A DNA stretch of 64,000 nt from Sipunculus nudus. Taxonomy: Eukaryota > Annelida > Sipuncula > Golfingiida > Sipunculidae. The DNA lies in contig CM049313.1 of the NCBI GenBank assembly GCA_026874595.1, positions 17,855,508 to 17,919,507 on the forward strand, written 5' to 3'. The position numbers and the translations under genes were made by a program. This document shows positions 1 through 10,757 of the stretch, piece after piece; the stretch's first letter is position 1, and every line of letters begins with the position of its first letter. The notes under the pieces are model-generated. The model had not been told where the DNA came from. It did not search any database and was given only the letters and a program-made list of their open reading frames with translations.

Positions 1-1354
1 ATACATGAAAATGAAACAGGATTCTTGAAAGACAGCTACACGGGAGAAAATGTGAATGTGGTATTGAAAAGTGTCCATCATTCCATGCAGGACTGGATGT
101 CAAAATATATTGCTCATAATGGGGGATTTTGAAAACACAATAAACTATAGTCTTGTTTCATATTACAGCTTTTAAGCACTTTAAGCTTGGTCCAAAAATA
201 ATAAAAAAAATAAGTTGAATGAGCTGTTAAACAATTAACGGTTGGCATCCAGTCTGTTTTAAGTTTCAAGGAATATCCAGTAAGGCAGTCCTATTACACC
301 TTATAAATTTTGTCTAATTGTTGAAATTAAAGCAGAGAATAAGGCTGAAGATTGATGCATTATTGACAATGATGATAGTTAAAATATGCACTTGACATCG
401 TCATTTTTCTTGTAAATATACGGTCAATGAATGGATCGTTAAAGCTATTTATCCAATTCTCCAGTAAATCAAAGCATGTTTTTGATGATTGGACAGCTGT
501 GGTATTTTCCAGGTGAACATTTAACGTAATTAATCCTGATACAGTAAATGTTATGAATCAACCAATTTTGGTTCATCCATCATGGATGAATAGCAAACTT
601 TTTTTTCAAGTAGAAAAGAATAATTATCTTTGATTACTTTCAACTAAAATATGCATTTCTAATTGAAGATCATTTAGGGCTTAACGTTGATTTCGTTTGA
701 TAAATTATGGTCAATGCCTGCCCATAATGGAGATCAAAATGGTATCAGCAATGAAGGCATACCAGGCTGTATTGTTGCAGTCTCGCGTTAAGAAATGAAC
801 CCATATAATCGCATATTAAGATGCCTTTCGTAAGGACTTACAATAGCACAACATTAGCATTTCGGGTGGCTATGTTACCAAAAAAAAAACCCACGAATTT
901 CAGTTAATGTAATTAACCCTCCCTCTCTCTATTCTGTGTGTGGGTGGGTATACGTGTGTCCGCAACATATCTAGAGAACTGTTTCACTGATGTATTGAGA
1001 TTTATCACATAGGTTGCCATGGTAAAAAAAACTCCAAATTTGTTGTAAATCCAAGCGTAAATCCAACCCCGGAAAGAGTAATTTATTGGTTTTATGTATC
1101 AGGTGACGACAGGGGCGTCAGGACATAAGGGATGGTCAATGTAATCATCCCCATGCTATTCAAAGAACAATATTTATATATTGTAAATATATTAATAATT
1201 AGAATTGCAGTCCTTGGTTTCATTTCTGAGTTTACTTTTATATATTATGTATTTAAACCTGGTTTAGAAGTAACCTATACGGTAAACATAATACCTTATT
1301 TTTAAAACCTTATACTTCAATGTAATAAATTTGAAATGTGTAATTCAGACAATA

Positions 1355-1359
<5 letters not shown>

Positions 1360-1415
<56 letters not shown>

Positions 1416-1438
1416 ATATATATATTTATATATAAACA
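1360..1438. repeat. (TA)n microsatellite, U1 leader
   Basis: Interrupted TA dinucleotide tract. The same locus is about 35 bp in U2 (23715-23749) and about 80 bp in U4, so it has changed length since the units duplicated. Confidence 0.95.
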
Positions 1439-2945
1439 TATGCATATTAGTTGTAGGAATCGTTTGCAAAATATAGTTGATGACTGAAAGATAGAAAACA
1501 GCCGATGATCGATTATTAATCGATTATTTTATTTACCGTCAATATTACCACGAAATATGTTGTATAAGATTACACGTTAAATATTGAACAAGTAAATTCA
1601 GTCTAAATTTTATATCACACTGAAAGTTAAGCAAAGGCAGGTTTGTTGACCTTTATTCGTTGCACAAAGGTTCTTTCAAAAATATCTGACAGAACAAGAA
1701 AATGTATTGGGATAATATATAGACTTATATGGATGTGCATATATGAAAATTTGTGTTCGATTATGCAAATAATACGCAATCGATGGTCGTTGATGAAACT
1801 GGGAACAGATATGGCCATCTTTCGTCTGCGGGTCGTTTCCCTGAAGGTTACACCGACACATTAATTTTCCCACTTTGTTATGTTTAATAATCTACATATT
1901 GCTCCTATATAGACGTAGATTCTTGTCAGTCCTGTTTCAGTTCCCGATCGCTAGTCCCACGCTCTGTTTACTTTTAACCAGTAATTGCTACCATGAGTAT
2001 ATCGATTTCGAGCTATCATGCAGTTCGCGTCGACGCCACCAGGTAGCGCTACCTGCCGAGGTTGTGTCCACGAAAATCTGTCCTTCTGTTGGCCGACCTC
2101 TGGCTCTCTATTTCAATGTTCTAGGCCTTTTATAGGAAACAGGTAATTATTTATATTTTAAATATCCCTCAACTACAGTCCCATTTCTTGCCATCTTTAT
2201 TTTTCGCGAGATGCACCGAGTCACCCTGGTCCTGCCTTTTATTCCGGTGCTGAAACCGTTCCCAGAGACGCGAAATGGCGGTGTAACATGAAAGGTGTCG
2301 ATAAATCAACGGCCTACACGTTATAGTGACCTTATTCCGGGTCCGGTCAATGTCGGCCCATTTTGTGAGTGAGCAGGCATTAAATATTACAGGGCAGCAG
2401 GGAATATGTATGAGGAAAAGTTTATTGTTTCCAGAAGCTTAGGAGACATAAGACTTTTGATAATATGATGGTGTGTGGATGGGTCGGAAGGTGGCGACAA
2501 CTGTGCTGAATCATAGTGCACTATAGAAACTGGTTTCTACCGGAAAAATGAGATACAGGACCACCTTTTATTTACTAGACTAAAATAAAATTTTGGGTGT
2601 TGACCTTGAGTTCGATGGATAACATGGATGCCAAACACTCAATAGAAAAAAAATGTTCCTGTGACTCCAAGGTGTGGACCTATATAACAATATGTAGGGC
2701 CTTGACATACGTCCCTCTAACCTGCAGGACATTTTCAGGAAATGCAGCAACTATTTACAACTCGGGAGAACTAAAAACAGATAGTAAGTAAAACCGAAAC
2801 ATCCGAACAATAATTTACTTTTACGGCGGGATAAAAAAAAGAATATGTTTAAATGATTATTTTTCCCCAAAACGTTTTAAAAATACATTTTGAATTTAAA
2901 TCATGAATGCCCAAGTTTTTGCAAAAAAAAAACCTGGCTCAACAA

Positions 2946-3043
2946 CACACACACACACTTACACACCAAGAGCCCCCTCCCCAAACATTTTTACACCACC
3001 CCCCCCCCAACATTTTACCCCCTCCTCCGCCCCCTGACACCCC
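2946..3043. repeat. CA-repeat and C-rich tract, U1
   Basis: (CA)n followed by strand-asymmetric C runs interrupted by short AT words. It is repeated in U2 (25276-25387) and U4 (54277-54374), with the longest C run differing in length among copies, as expected from slippage. Confidence 0.85.
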
Positions 3044-4807
3044 ATTAAAAAATCATATCTTACTATGAATTAATAAATCAAATGGCAGTAGAATGTGTGA
3101 AACTTTAACATAATACAATAGCAGAGAGCCTGGTTCTTTGAAGCAGAAATGGCTGTTTTCACCCATTGCGGGTCGATCTTTTTTTACACACCAGGACCAA
3201 AAATATGCGGTTTTGGTCCCGAACTTTTTTTTTTTGCTCGAACAAGTTAGAACTCTCTGCATATACTTTAAAAAATATTTCGTGTCAGGTTTTGGTAAAT
3301 GTATTCAGTATACAGGGGGCCATGGTGTTTGTTCATTGGGTTTAAAGTCAAGGGCAGCCAAAGGCCAACCACGATACCAAAGGGCATTTTTCTGTTATTT
3401 CAATTGAAAATTCTCAGGAATAACTCGGGTTAAATCACATTCCAGGACGCCAAGTGTGAACGCAATCTCCGTCCCAGGGTTTGTGTCCCCATATCGGATC
3501 TTTTTTATTATAAGTTTTGGCATATTATAATATTTATGTGTTTCTAAACTAGTCCGGATATTCACACATACGGATGAAACTAAAAATATGATGAAATAGG
3601 AGTCTTTCCACTTGCAAGGTTACGGATATGGCGCTGTATACGGTGATTTCAGCAATGTGTCTGCACGCTTCCTCATCCGGCGCCGGATACGGATACGTAC
3701 TGGTATTCCAAACATCAATAATCAAGATGTTATAATATAAAAAAAAATCAAACGCATTGGTTTTTTTTCCCACATGACCACAAATACATAAGTTTATGGT
3801 TATTCAGGGAGACCAGAGATCTTGATCATATTCATTATATAGTGATACCCATATATAAGATTTGTATTCTATGTATAACAATGTGCAATAATATATACTG
3901 AGTTATTATTATTGTTATTTATTATTGTGTAACATGGCTTGAGATAACAATTATACGTATTTTGCCTGATCCTAAGAACAGGTTAAACTAAGGATTTCTA
4001 TGGTTTCATCCTTACGGTGTAAGTACAGCGAACGTATATTTGGAAACATCCCTGGAAACGGATTGGAAACATCCGTTTTGATATCCTTACCTGTATCCAG
4101 ATAGGTATGGGGCACGTGTAGTGTCGGTCTGGCGGTCCTTTGATTCACTGAGTGTTTTTTTTTGCAAATTCCACATAAATTCCCTGTTAGTACCTAACAA
4201 ATTCTCAAAGAAGCACTGATATAAAGGTGAATCCTAGGAGCCTCTTTCACCTGATTGTAAGAATCATTAAGTCCAAAGCAAAATCTGGACCGCTAATAAA
4301 TACCTGCTTCCTGTGCCGTAACGGCGAGTGCCTGGCCTCAGTTATCATAACTAGTATAATCCATATAAAGTAGATTAGGTTCATTCGAAAAAGAGTTTAT
4401 ATAAATGGTTAACTGTCTTAGCATACCGCTTTTTCTTGAAATATGAATTCACTGCGTCATATTTCTCTCTTATAAGGGTCTCGAAATTAATCAAACATAA
4501 TCAATGAACTGATATGAGGCCATTGATACATAAAATACGTATAACCATGAATACAACTCACGGGACTTGTAAAACCTGTTGAAAATGGGTTTGTTTTCCC
4601 TCATTTCGGTTGTTTTTCAAAAGTACACAAAACATATATTTTGACATTTTTCTTCCTAACCATTCCATTAATGTAATAAAAATGCCATCTCGATAACATG
4701 AAATGTTTATTCCTTTACAATATTTATGAGAAAAGCTAACCCTTTTTTATTTGAACCATACATTACAGAAACAAAAAAAAATCCAGATCTTAACGTACAA
4801 AAAAAAA

Positions 4808-5090
4808 CGGTATGTTCTGAAGATTTCAGCTGTTCTTCAAACAAATAACTTTTTTTGCTGAAAGTGTGTCCACGTGACAATTAATTCTCATGAAACGGTG
4901 ATAAAAAAATCATGAATGGGAAACAGCTAGTTTCTGTAGATCAACAGCTTGATTTTTTTTGGTTACAAGATTGCGTGTCGTATCTTCATACTATCAAGCC
5001 TCTGGAAGCCAAGCTTCAGACACGTTGATTCATTCAACCGCACTGGTGACTATATCATGAATATAGATAAAAGGTAATTCAATCATTCAG
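4808..5090. repeat. Dispersed repeat D copy 1, U1
   Basis: Starts with a TATGTTCTGAAGATTTCAGC word, continues through TCATGAAACGGTG, GATCAACAGCTTGAT and ATCTTCATACTATCAAGCC, and ends at ATATAGATAAAAGG. Two related copies follow in each unit (copy 2 at 5315, copy 3 at 10361). No protein is encoded. Likely a fragment of an older transposon. Confidence 0.7.
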
Positions 5091-5314
5091 ATGGATCTTT
5101 AGCGGCATTTACCGGGCGCGCGGTATGCAATATGGATTGACGTGGGGCATTTATCGGGCGGGTGCTAAAATACTGCTTTATACACCAACCCGGCTGATTT
5201 ACTATTTACTTCTGTGGGTAATGTTGACATAATTTTTGTCACGTTGAAGCCTGATCAGGTGCCATACTGCGCGCGGTATTCGGATCCAATTCTCCTCTGA
5301 GAATTCAATTTTAC

Positions 5315-5940
5315 CGCGTGTTCTGCAAACAAATAACTTTTTTTAAAGGTGTCCATGTGACATTTTACTCTCATGAATTGGCGATAAAGAAAGCAAAAAA
5401 AAAAATAATAATAATAATAACGTGAAACAGCTAGTTTCTGTAGATCATCAACTTGATTTTTTATTACAAAATAGCGTGTCATATCTTCATACTATCAAGC
5501 CTATGGCAGCTACGCTTCAGACCAGTTGATTCATTCAACCACCCTAGTGAACATTTCATGGATATAGATAAAAGGTGTTCAAACCATTCAGACGACTGAG
5601 GTTTACGGATTTTTGAGGCTATCGTTAGCATTGTTTTAAGGGCATCCAGAATCTAACAATCAAAGAAAGTCTTTTAAACCTCGTCCACTTCTGGTGGATA
5701 TGTTCAGACGGTGCGCGAAAAATGTATTTAGTTTTATATTTTTTCGTTTGATTGGATCTGCAGTTGTGATTTCGGCCGGAACACTAGCAGGCTTGTTCAT
5801 CATTCATGAAATAGACACCTAAGCAGCTCCCTTTATCAAGGTCTTAGGAAGCGTTGCCGACAGAGTCTTGATAGTATGAAAATGGCGTGTCGGGTCTGGC
5901 ATCACCTTTGTTAGCCCCAGATAATCCAGAATACAAACAG

Positions 5941-5942
<2 letters not shown>
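5315..5942. repeat. Dispersed repeat D copy 2, U1
   Basis: Longer version of D: after ATATAGATAAAAGG it continues through TTCAGACGGTGCGCGAAAA, a GATCTGCAGTTGTGATTTCGG word and GGCGTGTCGGGTCTGG, and runs directly into a (TA)n tract. This uninterrupted copy shows where copy 3 was split by insertion. Confidence 0.75.

Positions 5943-5995
<53 letters not shown>
5943..5995. repeat. (TA)n microsatellite at alpha end, U1
   Basis: TA tract directly after D copy 2. Next to it U1 has lost about 39 bp between two GGTCA words (near 6010) that are both present in U2 and U4. Confidence 0.95.
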
Positions 5996-5997
<2 letters not shown>

Positions 5998-6360
5998 AAT
6001 TATATTGGTCAAGTCTTTATATATCTTTTTTTACAGTATTTTTTCATCTCTTTCCAGGATTCAAAAGTTTACCTAAGGACTATGATGATAACAATTCTTA
6101 ATAATCTAACTGATCAAATGTGAGGTGAGTTAATTACTAAATCGCATATTTGAAAATAATTTCACTGGTCACTGGCCAACTTTAGGAAAAGAAAGGGTCC
6201 AATCAAGGGGGTTAATGACAAAACTAAATAAAAGGTCCCAAGGTCCGGATATAATGGGGGGCAGGGGCCCAGGCCGCAGACAAATAGGCCTGAAACCCTT
6301 AAAATCAACTGCGGCGGCTGAAAATGGGCTGTTAGCTACCAAAGATCTATGGTCAACTTT

Positions 6361-6420
6361 GGCCTATCAGCCTGAGGCCTGGGCTACTGGCCTGAGGGTT
6401 ACTGGCCTGAGGCCTAGGCC
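6361..6420. repeat. GGCCTGAGG minisatellite, U1
   Basis: Short imperfect tandem array of GGCCT / CCTGAGG / TACTGGCCTGAGG words, rich in AGGCCT palindromes, at the alpha-beta junction. Also at 31233-31295 and 60206-60265. Confidence 0.75.
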
Positions 6421-6539
6421 ACTACTTGTTCCCTTTGATTCATATAGTGTTTTTGCAAATTCCACTTAAGTACCCTGATAATACTTAACAATTGCTCAAA
6501 AGAAGCCCCGGTTTTAAGGGGAATCCTAAGGGCCTCTTT

Positions 6540-6985
6540 CACCTGATGGTATAACTTGTTAAGTCCAAATCAAAATCTGGACCGCTAATAAATACCTTCT
6601 TCCTGTGCCGTAATGGCCCCATGACTCTTTTAGCAACAAACAATTTCTGTAACCTAAAATGCCACTTAACAACATTTTCGCCAGGTGCCTGTTTCGCCCC
6701 ATAGAACTGCTCTTTTACCAAATTAATGTAAATGACTTCCCCGAAAGTAAAGACGAATTGCTGGAGTTCTTTGGGGGAACTATTGAAAGCAAAACACACG
6801 CAGAATACCGCTGTTCTATCCCTTATAGAGGATCTAATGACTTCGACCACCTCAGCATCCGAATGGTGAGGGTTATCAAATAGGCACTGCGCGTGGTACG
6901 TACTTCCGCTAGAGAAACGGAAGGTCTTTAACAGATGGATCCCAAGAAAAGCAAGGTAATCTTGGTTTTAACGTTACCATGCAGT
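6540..6985 (-). pseudogene. Gag/PNMA-like capsid fossil, beta of U1
   Basis: Beta paralogue of the alpha Gag fossil. The longest uninterrupted frame is 103 codons (6539-6850, minus). It carries EVIRSSIRDRTAVF, SPKELQQFVFTFGEV and EQFYGAKQAPGENV followed by RLQKLFVAK, matching the second and third helices of a Ty3/gypsy-type capsid. The entry segment LPCFSWDPSVKDLPFL lies in another frame (6909-6960), and the W of the usual W-R-Y is replaced by a stop. Frame breaks and the lack of nucleocapsid zinc knuckles make it a pseudogene. Confidence 0.62.
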
Positions 6986-7439
6986 GAAGACTAGATGGTA
7001 CGGGGGGGGGGGGTGTGCACACGTGTGAGTTCTGCCTTGTCTTTGGACTAATTTTCTCCTTGAGTTTGAGGTGACCCAGAAATACTGTGCAGGCAAACCA
7101 CAAAACCACGACACCTCCATACTCCACAAATTTTGCAGGCTGCGCCAATATGACCCATGTGGTTCCGGCGGAGCATCTGGACCTGACCGGCAAACAATAA
7201 ATACGACGAATAGACGGACACAGGTTATTTGGTTCTTGTAAAAGTTGAGGCTACCTAACGTTGTGCCGTATGGAGCTGAACTCGAGCTCAATGAATGACA
7301 ATTTACAAGGAACAAAAATTTTGATATATAGCTATAAATACGTTTACAATTCGAGGTTTTCTCTGATACAGAGAGATCGCGAGTTGCGGATACTAGTTTA
7401 ATATAGAGAAAGGGTGACGCCTTTTAGGTAGACTATAAT

Positions 7440-7500
7440 TAGTTTATTAACACACGAGCTTTCGAAGCGCACAGGCTTCTTCAGGTGGTAATGTTTACGT
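7440..7500 (-). mobile_element. Possible Penelope-like element end motif, beta of U1
   Basis: On the minus strand this reads ACCTGAAGAAGCCTGTGCGC, then TTCGAAAGCTCGTG, then AATAAACTA. A CTGAAGAAG followed by a CGAAA word and AATAAA resembles the 3' end of some Penelope-like and related retroelements. The evidence is a short motif from memory, and no GIY-YIG or RT domain of such an element is seen beside it. It recurs at the same position in beta of U2 (32310-32365) and U4 (61280-61345), and in diverged form in alpha. Confidence 0.22.
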
Positions 7501-8095
7501 TAGAAAAAAGGCGAGTATCCATAGCCAATGTTGTTACATTTGATTCAATTGATAGCTAACCGGACCGATATTTCACGTGTATATGCCGACATGCTCACGA
7601 ATAGAATTCCAGAGCACAGAATCCTGTGAACGTGGGTAACTGGACAGGGGAGCTGTCCATCAAAATAAATGTAACAACAGGCTCAAAAAGATTGGCCCGA
7701 TACCCCGCTGGCTGTATGCAGCAAGCTTTTGGGTAGGGGGGGGGGGTGGGTCTGTTTGAGCCTGTGGTCTATGTACGCAGGTTTTTTTTTCCGGCGTGCT
7801 GTCACTCAAACGAAATGTAAAAGCATTGGCGCTGCGCACTTCTCACTGGGCTGGTAATTTTTTTCTAGAAACGTTTGCATGACTACGATAAAATATTTCA
7901 TAAGGGGTCAATTGAGTGGGAACAAAGTGGGAGCAAAATTCGAAATATAATTTAAAAAGAGCAGGGACACGAGGACCTATCACTTGTTTAGAAATGGTAA
8001 GTTAGTTGTAGGTAATCACGGGTATCTGGGGGGTAAAACGTTATTCTGGGTGTTTAAAAGGTCAATCATGGCTGCAAAAGGTGGGCGGGATTTAG

Positions 8096-8341
8096 GTGAC
8101 GAGCTTTCTTGAGAACCTCATTTCCCAGAACGGCAACAGATCTAATATCTGCGATATCAGAACGAGTTTGCACGAATCTCCTACGCATATACGTCGAGTA
8201 CAGCAGAGTTCGCTACGACTGACACCGAGTTGTGTCCGGGCTGCAAGAGCTGAGAACGAATTATATGAATTCAGCATAACACCAGGACAAGACAATCGCG
8301 GACGAAAAGAATTCCCAGACATTCGCATGCTGCCAGGCTAG
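8096..8341 (+). pseudogene. Beta relict of the conserved open frame, U1
   Basis: Paralogue of the alpha frame: NICDIRTSLHES, HIRRVQQSSLRLTPSC and NELYEFSI align with it. A stop follows MLPG, and a second stretch (8363-8608) with LVLSLLHFETV and CQWTIANNALQELV continues the similarity in the same order, shifted in frame. If alpha is coding, this copy is broken. Confidence 0.3.
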
Positions 8342-10189
8342 ACATGTTCTCTTCTGATTAGATTGACACTTGTCTTATCATTGCTGCATTTTGAAACCGT
8401 TGGGTTCTACAACAGGCTGCCTGACAAGGTCATACTTATCTTATCTCCTCTACAAACAGATTCACTAGCCATTTGCCAGTGGACAATAGCAAACAACGCG
8501 CTTCAGGAATTAGTAATTGTTTACTATGGGTCAATCCAAGAAACCCCTCCTCCCCCGTTTAAAATACTCGGGTGTCAGTTTGAAATTTTAACGAGTATTT
8601 ACGAGTAAGTTGAGCAATATAAAGGTGTTCAAGGAGTTTCATCGTCGTTGTGGTTTTCCCGCAGTTTTCTCGGCGCGCAACTCGGCACCGAACTAAAAGC
8701 GTTAATTGAACATAACTTGGCCGCAAATAACACAAAATAGTTGAATTTGCAGAGTCCCTTTATATCAATGAAATATACGGTTTGCATAGTTAAAATCCGC
8801 TTTTCACGCCTATTTCCATCTTTCCATCTGCTGAGCATCTGCATGCCTGCTAAGAGAAATACAAAATATGTCCTTTATTTAACAAAGGATATTTTTAACA
8901 TAAGATATTGTTGGATTTAAGGTGGGTGGATTTTTCAAAGTCTTGTTTATCCCGCATATGCAGATAGTCATTGAGTTTTACATCTCAATTAGCATAGATG
9001 GAAAATTAAACTTATTGCAATTCGTGCGATACATGTACACACAGATAATTTCATCATATTGTTACTACATATTTTATTAAATAATATTATTAATATTTAA
9101 TAATAATAATAATTAGAAGAAGAAGAATACATTAATTCCTTATAATATATATTTACATAAAGTTTCAGAGAATGGTTCCTCAGTTATTATGCCCTGCATA
9201 GTGCCTATATACAAATTTAAACCGTATTTGCTAACATCGATAGTACATTTAGTTATGATAACTAAAGCTAAACACTCTCGATTATGACTCACATGGTGAC
9301 GTTAGGTAGTCTGGATTGTTGAGTGGTAACACGCTGTAAGGCCGTTGTGCATAGGTTTATGTACGTGTTTAATGCATACATTAGTTGGAATAAGCAAAAT
9401 CGCGGGCAGATATGTTCCGTTTGTTCCTCGATTTTGGATTTGAATTTGCACATTATTTGGCCTTGGCGCACGCTTGTGTTTATCTTATCAAATTATTTAA
9501 AATTTATGCTATAGTCCAATTTAATGTATAAGACTGGTACATGACCTCTGACACTTATAATCAAATTGACAATCAAGCAGATCGGTAAGCAAGTGGAAGG
9601 TAAGATATGAGTGTTGTGAGTGAAAACAGAATTAATGCAGTTATGAGTGACGATATATTATTAAATTGGCAAACATTAGCCATAATTCAATCAGTGGATG
9701 GAATAGGTAGATATCCTGTGGGTTGACCTTAAACTGCACTTTCGGCACGATTCAAACCAATTCTGAATTGTAAGGAAGGTCGTAGGTGAATGTCATGATT
9801 AATACCTTAATAACCCAATGTGAAATTTTTACAACCCACAGTATCCCAGGTGCGCTTGGCCAATGAGTGTTTATCATCCAGCAAAACAAAACACACACCA
9901 CGCTTTTGGCAGTTCCCCATGCTTCGATCTACAGTGCGTTGGTTTTGTTTCTATGTCCCTTCACAAATACTTTCATTGTGCCGGTACTCTTCCGCGTGCA
10001 ACAGATGGACACAAACAAAGCGAACATTTCAAGTATATTTACCATCGCCTACTGAATTTAAAACCATTACCACACAGGTCTCAAACCATCAACATCGTAA
10101 CCATACTCGAAGATTCCACGCAGGTTTGTTACAGGTAAGGACGATAATGACTCTACTGATTTTATCAAATACCAATGCTCATAAGGATG

Positions 10190-10362
10190 GACCTGGACAT
10201 TCGTGTGGTAACACTTTCGGCTCCGTCCGCTGGCTACCCTGGTTTGATTCATGGCGTGGATATGAGAGCGGTTTGTAGTGTTTTTGTTAGTGTAGTTTGT
10301 TTTGAGACCGATTTCCCCCCTGGCTGTCTGGTTTCCTCCAACTCTTTAAGTACACAATAACG
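10190..10362 (+). mobile_element. tRNA-derived SINE-like element, beta of U1
   Basis: A-box-like GTGTGGTAACAC at about 10203 and B-box-like GGTTTGATTC at 10241-10250 resemble a degraded tRNA head. Downstream, CCCCCCTGGCTGTC and TGGTTTCCTCCA resemble the pyrimidine-rich body seen in many animal SINEs. It sits at the same position in beta as the alpha copies do in alpha, so it predates the alpha/beta duplication. Confidence 0.42.
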
Positions 10363-10757
10363 GTGTATGTGCTGAAGATTTCAGCTGTTCTGAGCACAAA
10401 TAGCCTTTGTTTCGGAAAGAGTGTCCATGTGACATTTTACTCTCATGAACCTGAAAAAAAAACATTAATGTGAAACAACAAGTTTATGTAGATCAACAGC
10501 TTGATTTGTCGTTACAAGACGTCGTATCTTCATACTATTGAAGATACACACTGATTCATTCAGCCGCACCGGCGACTGTTTCATGGATATAGATAAATGG
10601 TTAACTATTTAATCATTCAGATGACTTAGATACACAGGTTCTACGCGGCTACCTTTAGCATTAAGGGCATCGAGAATCTTACAGTCAAAGAAAGTTATTT
10701 AAACCTCTTCCGTTACTGGTGCATGTGTTCAGACGGTGCGCGAAAAGTGTATTTATT
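10361..10757. repeat. Dispersed repeat D copy 3, left part, U1
   Basis: Matches D copy 2 up to the word GTGCGCGAAAAGTGTATTTA. The rest of the repeat resumes at about 13551, so the 2.8 kb between is an insertion into D. Confidence 0.75.

Larger units (their letters stand above)
1..4135. other. Leader region L of U1, no gene recognised
   Basis: About 4.1 kb of AT-rich sequence with a (TA)n tract (1360-1438) and a CA/C-rich tract (2946-3043). Short open frames here are not conserved: the plus-strand frame from 1875 is closed by a TAG that U2 does not have. A GC-richer patch at about 2000-2140 is well conserved among U1, U2 and U4 and carries a possible splice donor after ACCAG near 2040, but no coherent exon chain could be built. 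I see no promoter or RNA gene that I would defend. Confidence 0.7.
4136..6430. repeat. Block alpha of U1, internally deleted
   Basis: Block alpha is an older duplicate of block beta. In U1 it reads normally to 4320, then jumps to sequence equivalent to U2 29169, so 2,507 bp (U2 26662-29168) are missing. The deletion removes almost all of the Gag-like fossil, the long open frame and the SINE-like piece. The stretch 4321-4807 is AT-rich spacer with nothing recognised, and 5091-5314 holds a GC-rich patch (GGGCGCGCGGT near 5113). Confidence 0.85.

Noticed and set aside
1960-2140. Possible coding exon in the GC-richer leader patch
   Set aside because: There is an acceptor-like CTGTTTCAG and a donor-like ACCAG|GTAGCG, but no partner exon could be joined and the region may only be a repeat relic.
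6215-6469. 84-codon frame over the GGCCTGAGG minisatellite
   Set aside because: The composition follows the GC-rich minisatellite, and the equivalent frame is interrupted in U2.
6974-7315. 113-134 codon minus-strand frames next to the Gag fossil in beta (also 31772, 31837, 60753)
   Set aside because: The frames run through a poly-G/poly-C tract whose length differs among units, so the downstream frame changes each time. Only the Gag-like part is kept, as a pseudogene.
9320-9360. Second tRNA-like A-box phrase (TTGAGTGGTAACACGC)
   Set aside because: No B box or conserved body follows within tRNA spacing, so it is not called as a SINE.
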